Origin: Alkalihalobacillus sp. CinArs1 | GTDB taxonomy: Bacteria > Bacillota > Bacilli > Bacillales > Guptibacillaceae | Assembly (NCBI RefSeq): GCF_947387515.1 | Contig: NZ_CANDOB010000001.1 | Location: forward strand, 620,001-684,000 | Length of the DNA stretch: 64,000 nucleotides | Reading direction: 5' to 3' | Shown here: piece by piece, positions 56,042-64,000 of the stretch | Layout: each line of letters opens with the position of its first letter | How positions within the stretch are numbered: the first letter of the stretch is position 1 | Made by a program: the position numbers and the translations under genes | Notes under the pieces: model-generated | The model's input: only the letters and a program-made list of their open reading frames with translations | Told to the model about the DNA's origin: nothing | Databases searched by the model: none

Positions 56042-56569
56042 TTGAGTAAAGTAGTTGGCTGGCTTCACGAACAAGAATGTTCTGTTTTTCGGTTCTTAAA
56101 CTTAAAATGTCACTCTCGATACCTTACTACCTTCATGGGAACCATCACACACATAGGTGGTGCACGTGCAACGATTATTAGCACATTGTTATTATTCATA
56201 TTCTTACCTTTTCCGTACAAAACATTAGCACTTCAAAGTGCCGTGGCACTTACTTTAAGTCACCTTCCCGTACATTTCATAAAAAAACATTACCCAAGAA
56301 ATAGACCTTATCTAGCGATACCTGAGACAAAAATGCTTGTATATCCATTGAAGGACCATTCTTTCCCTTCAGGCCACACGACAGCTATTTTTTCTGTCGT
56401 CACACCATACATCCTAGTCATTCCATCTCTTGTAATCCCATTACTGGCGATTGCAGCAACAGTAGCTCTCTCACGGATTTATCTTGGTCATCATTATCCA
56501 TCGGATGTTCTTGTTGGAATCATACTTGGAATGGGCAGCGCTTTTATTTCTGCAATTTGGTTAGCTTAA
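56042..56569 (+). CDS. PAP2 family phosphatase
   Basis: A 175-residue integral membrane phosphatase with all three motifs of the family: K81-x6-R88-P89, PSGH (109-112) and SR(144-145)-x5-H151-x3-D155. Targets are probably phosphatidate, phosphatidylglycerol phosphate or undecaprenyl diphosphate. TTG start 7 bases after AGGGGGA. It is first in a three-gene operon with a glycosyltransferase and a dehydrogenase-like protein. Confidence 0.9.
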   Translation: MSKVVGWLHEQECSVFRFLNLKCHSRYLTTFMGTITHIGGARATIISTLLLFIFLPFPYKTLALQSAVALTLSHLPVHFIKKHYPRNRPYLAIPETKMLVYPLKDHSFPSGHTTAIFSVVTPYILVIPSLVIPLLAIAATVALSRIYLGHHYPSDVLVGIILGMGSAFISAIWLA

Positions 56570-56591
56570 TTAGAGGAATGGGGGGACGATT

Positions 56592-57737
56592 ATGAAGTTA
56601 GCGCTTTTCACGGACACCTACTATCCAGAAGTAAACGGTGTGTCAAAAACTCTCGGGAGATTGACCTCATACATGGAGAGGCATTCGATCGAGTACAAAT
56701 TGTTTGCTCCTGATTCGAATAATGATGTGGACTTATTCTCTAGCAACATCCATCGTTTTGCCAGTACAAAGTTCTTCCTTTATCCAGAATGTAGGATGGC
56801 TCTCCCTAAGTTAGGGCTGTTACGGAAACAATTACAGGGTTTCAATCCAGATTTATTACACATTGCTACCCCATTTAATATCGGATTAAGCGGACTCCAT
56901 TATGGAAAAAAACTTTCTATTCCCATGGTGGCTTCTTACCACACGAACTTTGACTCTTACCTCAATCATTATCATCTCGAATGGTCCGCTCCGTTTATTT
57001 GGAAGTATCTACTTTGGTTTCACCAACCGTTCTCATCTATCTTCGTTCCGTCTAAAGATACGCTCGATCGCCTTCAAGAAAAAGGGTTTGATCAGCTTAA
57101 GTTATGGAAACGAGGGGTAGATTGTACGCAGTTCTCTCCCTCCAAAAAGTCTAATGCTGTAAGGGAACGGTATGCCATCAAAGAAAAGTATATCTTTTTA
57201 TTTGTGAGTAGACTTGCTCCAGAAAAAAACCTCGAAACACTCAGAAAGATAATGTGGAAGCTTCCACAAGGGATCAAAGACCACTCACGATGGCTAGTCG
57301 TAGGAGATGGACCATCCTTACCGAAATTCAGAGAGAATCTCCCAGATAATGTAACCCTTACTGGTTATAAGCATGGTGAAGAGCTTTCTGAGCTATATGC
57401 GAGTGCAGACTTATTCGTTTTTCCTTCAGCTACCGAAACATTCGGCAATGTAGCGCTTGAGTCTCTCGCATCAGGCACACCAGTTATCGCAGCAAATGCT
57501 GGCGGGTTGATCGAAGTGGTTTCTCACAACCGTAACGGTGTCCTTTGTTCTCCTTATTCAGAAGCAGACTATATACGTTCTATTGAAAGGTTACTAGAAG
57601 ACCCGACCGAACGTTTGATGATGGGGTATGAAGGTAGAAGGTATGCCCTTATTCAATCCTGGGATGCTATATTCGGCAGGTTGGTTGAAGATTATGAAAC
57701 TGTAATCGGAAACAAAAAAGTCGCGCAGTACGCCTAA
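56592..57737 (+). CDS. Family 4 glycosyltransferase (YtcC/MgtA-like)
   Basis: A 381-residue GT-B glycosyltransferase. The N-terminus has FTDTYYPEVNGVSKTLGRL, typical of diacylglycerol and phosphatidylinositol-mannoside type GT4 enzymes; the C-terminal E-x7-E motif ETFGNVALE (about 281-289) holds the sugar nucleotide. Acceptor and donor are unknown. Gene order (PAP2, GT4, UDP-sugar dehydrogenase-like) suggests a membrane glycolipid. It begins 22 bases after the phosphatase gene. Confidence 0.88.
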   Translation: MKLALFTDTYYPEVNGVSKTLGRLTSYMERHSIEYKLFAPDSNNDVDLFSSNIHRFASTKFFLYPECRMALPKLGLLRKQLQGFNPDLLHIATPFNIGLSGLHYGKKLSIPMVASYHTNFDSYLNHYHLEWSAPFIWKYLLWFHQPFSSIFVPSKDTLDRLQEKGFDQLKLWKRGVDCTQFSPSKKSNAVRERYAIKEKYIFLFVSRLAPEKNLETLRKIMWKLPQGIKDHSRWLVVGDGPSLPKFRENLPDNVTLTGYKHGEELSELYASADLFVFPSATETFGNVALESLASGTPVIAANAGGLIEVVSHNRNGVLCSPYSEADYIRSIERLLEDPTERLMMGYEGRRYALIQSWDAIFGRLVEDYETVIGNKKVAQYA

Positions 57738-57758
57738 AACCCTGAGAGGAAGAGTGAC

Positions 57759-59081
57759 ATGAAATTAGCAGTATTTGGAGCAACCCGTATAGGAGTCACA
57801 GCAGCAGCTACGTTTGCAGCAAATGGGTATGACGTTATTTGCGCTGATGATGATAAAACAATTATTTCAGCACTTAAGAATGGGTCTGTTCCTTTCAATG
57901 AAAGTGGTTTACAGGAACGATACAATGAGGCCCTAAGAACGGGCATGTTAGCCTTCTCCACAAATAAACTGGCTGCCGCTGCAGAAGCTAGCTATCTCCT
58001 ATTCACCGAATCACTTCAAACAAATGAAGACCAAGTTCCAGATCTTACGAACCTTTACCGTTTCATCAGACAAATTGCAGTGAGCGTTCAATCTCACAAA
58101 ACATTTATTATCAAGAGTACGGTGCCACCTGGAACTACGACCAGAATCCATAATATCCTTATCGAACAAGGATTGACTGAACAAGATTTCGAAGTTATTC
58201 ACAATCCAGACTTCTCACGACCGGGGACGATCGTGAAAGATTTTACACATCCATCTGAGTTAATTATAGGTACCTCCTCTTTGAGGGGGTGTCGATTGAT
58301 GGAGTCATTCTATTCTCCACTGACGAACGCTCTTCAATTTATGGATTATGCTAGCGCTGAATTGATGAAATATGCGTGCCACACATACCTTGCTTTAAAT
58401 AGTTCTTGCCTAAATATGATCGCAGGTATGGCAGAGAGATACGGAGCAGATGTGGAAGTTATACACGGGGCACTCCGTGCAGATCCACGAATGGGACATC
58501 ACTCAAGACATCCAGGCTCTTTCTATCAAGGTAACGAAAGCATATCGAACGTTTCAACGTTTCGAGAAATGGAAAACCAGTCGTTTTCTGGCTCAAAGCT
58601 TATTAATTTGATAGAGGAAATCGAACGATATCAACCCGAAATTCTCACACAAAAACTTAAAGATTTTCTAGGAACACTACACGGCTCAATCATTGGGGTT
58701 TTAGGAGATTCATATACAAAAGAGGCTCCCTCTCCTTCAGACCTTGTATCAAAACGGCTTGAAGAAGAAGGGGCTGAAGTTAGATTCTTTGATCCTTCTA
58801 TGGAACATCACCACTCGAGCCAGTACCGTTCGTTGATGAACGATACTGTTTCAAACTGTGATGCTTTGCTATTATTAACCGAATTACCCCTTATTCAGAA
58901 TGTTGATTGGGGTCAAGTGGTGAAACGTCAAAGATTGCCTTTACTCGTGGATGGACATAACTTATTCACGTTGGAAGAAGCAAGAAAGATCGCCAATGAG
59001 CATGACCTAATTTATTGCTCTATCGGAAGACCAAACATTTATAAGGGGTTAGGAGCCATTTCTGTTCAACAGTCAATATAG
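57759..59081 (+). CDS. UDP-glucose dehydrogenase-like protein lacking catalytic residues
   Basis: 440 residues with the three-domain layout of UDP-glucose/GDP-mannose dehydrogenases. The N-terminal GxGxxG is altered to GATRIG (7-12); STVPPGTT (120-127), K204 and N219 are kept. The active-site GGSCFPKD block is replaced by HPGSFYQGNE (251-260), so the nucleophilic Cys and the Lys-Asp after it are gone, and NPEFLREG is changed to NPDFSRPG (149-156). It should not work as a normal dehydrogenase; a structural or regulatory role, or another reaction, is possible. It starts 21 bases after the glycosyltransferase and overlaps the next gene tail to tail. Confidence 0.85.
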   Translation: MKLAVFGATRIGVTAAATFAANGYDVICADDDKTIISALKNGSVPFNESGLQERYNEALRTGMLAFSTNKLAAAAEASYLLFTESLQTNEDQVPDLTNLYRFIRQIAVSVQSHKTFIIKSTVPPGTTTRIHNILIEQGLTEQDFEVIHNPDFSRPGTIVKDFTHPSELIIGTSSLRGCRLMESFYSPLTNALQFMDYASAELMKYACHTYLALNSSCLNMIAGMAERYGADVEVIHGALRADPRMGHHSRHPGSFYQGNESISNVSTFREMENQSFSGSKLINLIEEIERYQPEILTQKLKDFLGTLHGSIIGVLGDSYTKEAPSPSDLVSKRLEEEGAEVRFFDPSMEHHHSSQYRSLMNDTVSNCDALLLLTELPLIQNVDWGQVVKRQRLPLLVDGHNLFTLEEARKIANEHDLIYCSIGRPNIYKGLGAISVQQSI

Positions 59082-59693
59082 GCGCTGTGAGTAACTTTCC
59101 CTCAAGGTCTTGCTAACAGAATTGCTTTCAAGCTTCGCATGGTCTGCGAGCATCTTTGCGGCACTTGGTAACTTTTCTGTATTCGGCCAATAGTCTTGCT
59201 TAAAAAGATGAGAACGCTTTAATGCTTTTCCACAATGAATAAAACATTCGACCACTTCGACTCCTATTCCTAAAGAAGGAATATTCCCAAATGCCTCGCA
59301 GTCTTTAAGTAAGCCTTCCTCTTTAACGATACTCGCTTTACCGTTGATTCTAAGGCTTTCCTCCCTGCCTGGAACAAGAAATAACAACCCTACATTGGGG
59401 TTCTCCAAAATATTCAGTAGGGAGTCCATCCGTTTGTTCCCCGGCCTTTCGGGGATTAGAAGGTGTTTTTTATCGATCACTTTCACAAATCCTGGTTGGT
59501 CTCCCCTCGGGGATACATCGCTTCCCGAATGAGATGCTGTAGCGATTGTTAAGAAAGGTGAATGTGAGATAAATCGTTCACAGTTATCATCTAAGAAGTT
59601 GATCACCTTGTTGGCAGCTAACTTCCCCGGCTCTCCTCCAATCGATCGTAACTCTTCTAGCGATTCAACTTTCTGTCCAAAAACGTCTGACAT
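59073..59693 (-). CDS. FMN-dependent PPOX-type flavoprotein
   Basis: A 206-residue protein of the pyridoxamine-5'-phosphate oxidase-like split-barrel family. DVSPRGDQPGFV (near 59-70), IPERPGNKRMDSLLNIL (near 80-96), NPNVGLLFLVPG and ESLRINGKA are marks of the MSMEG_1061-type group. It probably binds FMN or F420; the substrate is unknown. Its last bases overlap the opposing gene by 9. Confidence 0.85.
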   Translation of the reverse strand: MSDVFGQKVESLEELRSIGGEPGKLAANKVINFLDDNCERFISHSPFLTIATASHSGSDVSPRGDQPGFVKVIDKKHLLIPERPGNKRMDSLLNILENPNVGLLFLVPGREESLRINGKASIVKEEGLLKDCEAFGNIPSLGIGVEVVECFIHCGKALKRSHLFKQDYWPNTEKLPSAAKMLADHAKLESNSVSKTLRESYSQRLY

Positions 59694-59805
59694 GGTAGCC
59701 CCCCTAACTAAATCTCAACTATTTCAAGTTTACCATTAAATGGCTTTTGCGCGTTGGGTAGTTCTGTCATATGACGTTATATAACCATTACGCTACTTAA
59801 ACCGC

Positions 59806-59840
59806 ACAAAAAAGCTGTCGAGAATATCTCGACAGCTTGC
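59806..59840 (-). terminator. Terminator after metK
   Basis: An 11-bp perfect stem (aagctgtcgag / ctcgacagctt) and six T in minus direction. Confidence 0.9.
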
Positions 59841-59862
59841 TAGGCCTCATAGGCTTACTATT

Positions 59863-61059
59863 TTATTGGTCAGCACCCTTTTTAAGAGCTTCTGCTTTAT
59901 CAGTGTACTCCCATGGTAATTCGATGTCTGTACGTCCAAAATGGCCGTAAGCAGCCGTTTGCTTGTAAATTGGGCGTCGCAGATCTAACATCTTGATGAT
60001 CCCTGCTGGACGTAGGTCGAAGTTATCTCGCACCAGTTGTACTAGCTTCTCTTCAGATACGGTTCCAGTGCCAAACGTGTCGATCGAAATCGATACAGGT
60101 TGAGCTACTCCAATCGCATAAGCCAACTGTACTTCACAACGATCAGCAAGTTTTGCTGCTACGATATTTTTAGCTACGTAGCGCGCTGCATAAGCCGCTG
60201 AACGGTCAACCTTTGTAGCATCCTTACCTGAGAATGCGCCACCACCATGACGTGCATATCCGCCGTAAGTATCCACGATGATCTTACGCCCTGTTAACCC
60301 TGCGTCACCTTGAGGTCCACCGATTACAAAGCGACCAGTAGGATTAATGAAATACTTTGTATCTTCATCGATCAATTCTGGAGAAACAACAGGTTTAACG
60401 ACGTGCTCTTTAATATTTCGTTGAATTTGCTCAAGCGAAACTTCTGGATGATGCTGTGTAGAGACAACGATCGTATCGATACGTACCGGCTTACCTTCTT
60501 CATCATATTCTACTGTAACCTGGGTTTTGCCATCCGGACGAAGATAAGGTAGGATTTCCTCTTTTCTTACTTCGCTTAAACGACGTGCCAACTTATGAGC
60601 TAAAGAAATCGGTAGAGGCATAAGTTCAGGAGTTTCATTACAAGCATACCCAAACATCAACCCCTGGTCACCAGCGCCAATCGATTCAATCTCATCGTCA
60701 GACATTTGGCCTTCACGTGCTTCTAAAGCCACGTTCACACCAGCAGCAATATCAGCTGACTGTTCATCGATCGATGAAAGGACTGCACATGTTTCAGCGT
60801 CAAAACCATATTTAGCACGTGTGTATCCAATCGATTGGACCGTTTCACGAACGACTTTCGGAATATCTACATAGTGAGATGTAGTGATCTCTCCGGAAAC
60901 CAACACTAGTCCAGTCGTGACTGTAGTTTCACATGCAACGCGCGCATTAGGGTCGTGCGCAAGAATATCATCCAGAATCGCATCAGAAATTTGGTCTGAT
61001 ATTTTATCTGGATGCCCCTCAGTTACTGATTCAGAAGTAAACAAACGACGATTACTCAC
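59863..61059 (-). CDS. metK: S-adenosylmethionine synthase
   Basis: Makes S-adenosylmethionine from methionine and ATP. 398 residues, the usual length. Signature 1 [11 protein letters not shown] is near 121-131 and signature 2 GGGAFSGKD near 266-274; the N-terminal [16 protein letters not shown] holds ATP-binding and metal residues. Transcription is under a SAM-I riboswitch, giving feedback by its product. Confidence 0.98.
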   Translation of the reverse strand: MSNRRLFTSESVTEGHPDKISDQISDAILDDILAHDPNARVACETTVTTGLVLVSGEITTSHYVDIPKVVRETVQSIGYTRAKYGFDAETCAVLSSIDEQSADIAAGVNVALEAREGQMSDDEIESIGAGDQGLMFGYACNETPELMPLPISLAHKLARRLSEVRKEEILPYLRPDGKTQVTVEYDEEGKPVRIDTIVVSTQHHPEVSLEQIQRNIKEHVVKPVVSPELIDEDTKYFINPTGRFVIGGPQGDAGLTGRKIIVDTYGGYARHGGGAFSGKDATKVDRSAAYAARYVAKNIVAAKLADRCEVQLAYAIGVAQPVSISIDTFGTGTVSEEKLVQLVRDNFDLRPAGIIKMLDLRRPIYKQTAAYGHFGRTDIELPWEYTDKAEALKKGADQ

Positions 61060-61196
61060 TTAAGTACCTCCTTAAGGATTCATTCCTATTTAATATAGTG
61101 TAATGGATACGGTACTCATTTCCCTAATAGTGTTGTCGAAACGAGACATCGAATTCAATAATAAACGGTAATATTACGCTTTTTTCCAAAAACGAC

Positions 61197-61370
61197 AATA
61201 AAAAAGCCCTTTCCTTCATCATAAAGGGAAAGGAGCTGAAGTCTCTTGCCTTTCGCCTCTTATCTTCCAAGACAATAAGTCTTGCAGGTTAGCACCTTAA
61301 TCCACTATATGAGGAGTTGGTTGCTGAGCTTCATAGGGCCTGTCCCTCCGCTTACTCGGGATAAGAGTAT
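61197..61370 (-). promoter_or_regulatory. SAM-I riboswitch (S-box) of metK
   Basis: The minus strand has the S-box core: CTCTTATCCCGAG at the 5' end (near 61357-61367), GGAGGGACAGGCCCTATGAAGC, then CAGCAACC, GGTGCTAA, and the closing GATAAGAG (61257-61264), which pairs with the first element. The expression platform ends in a terminator (agctcctttcc / ggaaagggct, 61205-61236) with a T-run. High S-adenosylmethionine would stop transcription. Confidence 0.95.
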
Positions 61371-61383
61371 CCATTCTCGAAAT

Positions 61384-61412
61384 ATAATATCGTAGTTCGC
61401 TTTCTCTGTCAA
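61384..61412 (-). promoter_or_regulatory. metK leader promoter
   Basis: TTGACA (61407-61412) and TATTAT (61384-61389) spaced 17 bp on the minus strand, just before the riboswitch. Confidence 0.8.
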
Positions 61413-61484
61413 TCTAATGACACAAGCCCTAATTAGAAAGGTCATTCACCTTTTTTTCACTTTTCAAGGAAAAATCCATAGATT

Positions 61485-61516
61485 AGTATAGAATAATTAA
61501 ATGAATGTGTTATACT
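61485..61516 (+). promoter_or_regulatory. pckA promoter region with paired CcpN-like sites
   Basis: TGTGTTATACT (61506-61516) matches the CcpN operator pattern TRTGHYATAYW as I recall it, and overlaps a -10 TATACT. An inverted copy with one mismatch, TATTCTATACT, is read on the minus strand at 61485-61495. The two centres are 21 bp apart, about two helical turns. CcpN represses pckA during growth on sugars in B. subtilis. No good -35 is seen. Confidence 0.55.
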
Positions 61517-61583
61517 AATTTTGAGTTAAACAAGTTCAGAAAAGATCTTGATGAAATTTTATTATAAAGGATGGGTTTAACGT

Positions 61584-63173
61584 ATGAAAACAGCTTCCTT
61601 CTCTTCACCACTTTTGGATGCCATTTTAAATAAGAATAATCCGCATGTTAATTTATCAGTTTCTGAACTGGTAGAACGTTCACTATCGATGAAAGAGGGA
61701 ACATTAACATCCACTGGCGCTCTTCGTGTTGAAACAGGCAAATACACTGGACGTTCTCCAGAGGACAAGTTCATTGTCCGTGAAGAATCAACAAAAGACA
61801 AAATCAACTGGAAAACAAACCAGTCTATCTCTTCAGAACATTTTGAAAGCCTTTACACTAAGGTTCTGGATTACCTGGGAGAGAAAAAAGATCTTTATGT
61901 TTTCAAAGGGTTCGCTGGAGCAGACCAATCAGCAAGACTACCCATCCAGGTTATCAATGAATATGCATGGCACAACTTGTTCGCACATCAGCTTTTCATC
62001 CGCCCAAATGAATCTGAATTAAAAGGACATGAAGCAGAGTTCACTGTCATTTCTGCCCCTGGTTTTCAAGCTAACCCAGACAAAGACGGCACGAATTCAG
62101 AAACGTTCATTATTATTTCATTTGAAAAACGTACCGTCTTAATCGGTGGCACTGAGTATGCAGGTGAGATTAAGAAATCGATCTTCACTGTCATGAACTA
62201 CTTACTACCTGAGCGAAATATCCTTTCCATGCACTGTTCGGCGAACGTAGGAAAAGAAGGCGATGTGGCTCTCTTCTTCGGTCTATCAGGTACAGGAAAG
62301 ACGACACTATCAGCAGACGCAAACCGTCGCTTGATCGGTGACGATGAACATGGCTGGTCGATGAACGGGGTCTTCAACATCGAAGGTGGCTGCTACGCCA
62401 AATGTATTAATTTGTCTAGAGAAAAAGAGCCTCAAATTTGGGATGCAATTCGATTCGGCACTGTTCTTGAGAACGTTGCACTAGACAACAATTCGAGACT
62501 GCCTGATTATGATGATACAAGTTTAACTGAAAATACGCGTGCTGCATATCCAATCGACGCCATTCCTAATATTGCGGTTCCGAGCGTAGCGGGTCACCCT
62601 AACACGATTATCTTTTTGACTGCAGACGCTTTCGGGGTCCTACCGCCAATCAGTAAGCTGACAAAAGAGCAAGCGATGTTCCACTTCCTTTCTGGTTACA
62701 CAAGTAAGCTAGCCGGAACTGAAAGAGGGGTTACGTCTCCACAAGCAACGTTCTCCACTTGCTTTGGTGCACCGTTCCTACCACTTCCTGCTCACCGATA
62801 TGCAGAAATGTTGGGTGAAAAAATCATGGAACATGATGTTGAAGTCTTCCTAGTAAACACAGGCTGGTCAGGCGGAAGCTACGGCGAAGGTGAGCGTATG
62901 AAACTATCTTATACTCGTTCGATGGTTCATGCTGCTCTTAATGGAGAGCTCGACAGTGTCGAAACGAAAAAAGATCCGATCTTTGGTTTACATGTTCCTG
63001 CCCATTGCCCAGGGGTTCCTGCAGAAGTTCTTCAACCGAGGCAAACATGGAATGACAAAGATAAATATGATGAGAAAGCAAAAGAACTTGCGACTCAGTT
63101 CGTGAAAAACTTTGAGAAATTCTCAAACGTTTCAGATGAGATTAAAAACGCAGGACCTACTATTAACCTATAA
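61584..63173 (+). CDS. pckA: Phosphoenolpyruvate carboxykinase (ATP)
   Basis: Key gluconeogenic enzyme turning oxaloacetate and ATP into phosphoenolpyruvate. 529 residues, near the usual 527. The kinase-1a P-loop is GLSGTGKTT (233-241), preceded by [10 protein letters not shown] (near 191-200, with a metal-binding Lys) and followed by GDDEHGW and the [14 protein letters not shown] segment. It is divergent from metK, ends at a strong terminator, and is probably controlled by CcpN. Confidence 0.97.
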   Translation: MKTASFSSPLLDAILNKNNPHVNLSVSELVERSLSMKEGTLTSTGALRVETGKYTGRSPEDKFIVREESTKDKINWKTNQSISSEHFESLYTKVLDYLGEKKDLYVFKGFAGADQSARLPIQVINEYAWHNLFAHQLFIRPNESELKGHEAEFTVISAPGFQANPDKDGTNSETFIIISFEKRTVLIGGTEYAGEIKKSIFTVMNYLLPERNILSMHCSANVGKEGDVALFFGLSGTGKTTLSADANRRLIGDDEHGWSMNGVFNIEGGCYAKCINLSREKEPQIWDAIRFGTVLENVALDNNSRLPDYDDTSLTENTRAAYPIDAIPNIAVPSVAGHPNTIIFLTADAFGVLPPISKLTKEQAMFHFLSGYTSKLAGTERGVTSPQATFSTCFGAPFLPLPAHRYAEMLGEKIMEHDVEVFLVNTGWSGGSYGEGERMKLSYTRSMVHAALNGELDSVETKKDPIFGLHVPAHCPGVPAEVLQPRQTWNDKDKYDEKAKELATQFVKNFEKFSNVSDEIKNAGPTINL

Positions 63174-63176
63174 TTC

Positions 63177-63206
63177 AAAAAGCACCCTCAGCGGGTGCTT
63201 TTTTTA
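63177..63206 (+). terminator. Terminator after pckA
   Basis: Stem aaagcaccc / gggtgcttt with seven T. Confidence 0.88.
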
Positions 63207-63303
63207 TTTCCTGTTGCCTGTAGGCAAACACACAATGATGCTTTCTACATAAGCTATAGTATTTCAATGTGCCTATTTTGAATGGCAACAGGAGGTTATT
63301 CAA

Positions 63304-64000
63304 ATGCCAAAAGGCTGGATGACGAAAACGATCATATTTATCGCAATATGTTCACTTTTTCTTATGTCTGCATGTAGTAATAACAGTGATAACACGGTAA
63401 GAGTTGCCGAGGTAACCCGCTCCATCTTCTATGCTCCTCAATATGTTGCATTGTCTGAAGGGATATTTGAGAAGCATGGAATCAATGTTGAACTAACCAC
63501 CACATGGGGTGGAGACAAAACCATGACGACGCTCTTATCTGATGGAGCAGACATCGCACTCGTAGGATCTGAAACCTCTATCTATGTGTATGCTCAAGGG
63601 ACTTCTGATCCAGTAATTAATTTTGCGCAACTCACACAAACAGATGGCACTTTTCTTGTTTCAAGGGCGATGGAGCATTTTAAATGGGTCGATGTAAAAG
63701 GAAGTACATTTCTTGGTCAGCGTAAAGGTGGAATGCCTCAGATGGCAGGAGAGTTCGTTCTGAAGGAAAAAGGCATCGATCCTCACAATGATATGACGCT
63801 GATCCAAAATATTGATTTCGCCAACATCGCAAATGCCTATGCTTCTGGAAAAGGAGATTTTGTGCAGCTTTTTGAACCGACTGCCAGTATATTTGAAGCT
63901 CAGGGACTCGGCCACATCGTCGCTTCTTTCGGAAAAGAATCCGGCAAGATTCCTTATACAGTCTACATGGCTAAGGATAGCTTCCTTAAGAAAAACGATG
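63304..64000 (+). CDS. ytlA: ABC transporter substrate-binding lipoprotein (NMT1/THI5-like), 3' truncated
   Basis: The frame runs open from ATG 63304 (AGGAGG 7 bases before) to the window end, about 232 residues. The signal peptide ends in the lipobox LMSAC, so the mature protein is tethered outside the membrane. The NMT1/THI5-like fold shows in SIFYAPQYVALSEGIFEKHGINVEL and FVQLFEPTASIF. In B. subtilis ytlA is followed by permease and ATPase genes ytlC and ytlD; the substrate is likely a nitrogen- or thiamine-related compound, unproven. Confidence 0.83.
   Translation, partial: MPKGWMTKTIIFIAICSLFLMSACSNNSDNTVRVAEVTRSIFYAPQYVALSEGIFEKHGINVELTTTWGGDKTMTTLLSDGADIALVGSETSIYVYAQGTSDPVINFAQLTQTDGTFLVSRAMEHFKWVDVKGSTFLGQRKGGMPQMAGEFVLKEKGIDPHNDMTLIQNIDFANIANAYASGKGDFVQLFEPTASIFEAQGLGHIVASFGKESGKIPYTVYMAKDSFLKKND

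Noticed and set aside
1-64000. CRISPR arrays, tRNA or rRNA genes, transposases, integrated phage
   Set aside because: I saw no regularly spaced repeats, no tRNA or rRNA-like sequence and no transposase or integrase frames in the window.

Overview
The window looks like chromosomal backbone from a low-GC member of the Bacillaceae (Firmicutes). The gene content and order follow the Bacillus subtilis yt* region almost gene for gene: acsA-acuABC-ccpA-aroA-ytxJHG-murC-sftA-ytpR-ytpQ-ytpP-ytoQ-ytoP, then ytnP-trmB-ytzH-ytmP-amyX, ytlP-ytkP-pepV, ytzE, ytgP-ytfP, ytwF-leuS, ytqAB-ytpB-ytpA-ytoA, and metK-pckA-ytlA. Gram-positive regulation is visible throughout: strong AGGAGG ribosome sites, TTG starts, intrinsic terminators, a T-box before leuS, a SAM-I riboswitch before metK and cre-like sites. 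All assignments are by recognition of motifs, lengths and gene order; no database was searched. I see no tRNA, rRNA, CRISPR array, prophage or transposase gene.

Layout. 1-2163: a 5'-truncated class A penicillin-binding protein. 2203-7577: acetyl-CoA synthetase, the divergent acuABC genes that reversibly acetylate it, and the global carbon regulator CcpA. 7873-18492: a minus-strand run with DAHP synthase, general stress genes ytxGHJ behind a SigB-like promoter, murC, a nicotinate phosphoribosyltransferase, the translocase SftA, YtpR, YtpQ and YtpP; an unassigned structured RNA lies between ytpP and ytpQ. 18510-24000: a lone EIIC-like membrane protein, ytoQ, a DUF84 NTPase, ytoP, ytzB and a proC-type reductase. 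24197-27772: fruR-fruK-fruA. 27939-38744: ytnP, trmB, an orphan cydS-like microprotein, a structured repeat flanked by direct repeats, ytzH, ytmP, pullulanase, lrgAB, ytlP, ytkP, pepV and a potassium channel. 39184-50665: ytzE, small unknowns, a pseudouridine synthase, a DUF6884 protein, MurJ-like YtgP, YtfP, a DEAD-box helicase, a lytic transglycosylase, two rhodanese-fold proteins and leuS with its T-box. 50823-59693: ytqAB (tRNA wobble modification), the C35 terpene synthase ytpB, ytpA, ytoA, then PAP2 phosphatase, glycosyltransferase and a UDP-glucose-dehydrogenase-like protein without its catalytic cysteine. 59863-64000: metK, pckA and a truncated lipoprotein of the NMT1/THI5 type.

Carbon flow is a common thread. 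acsA/acuABC (acetate activation), fruRKA (fructose uptake), pckA (gluconeogenesis) and ccpA sit in one window. cre-like sites are readable before acuA, in the fru promoter, before ytnP and, as a full consensus match, upstream of proC; pckA instead carries a pair of CcpN-like sites.

The most interesting non-routine items are the structured RNA or attenuator between ytpP and ytpQ, the roughly 280-bp structured element whose two sides carry the same terminator hairpin, the orphan cydS-like gene beside it, and the UDP-glucose dehydrogenase pseudoenzyme in a possible glycolipid operon.
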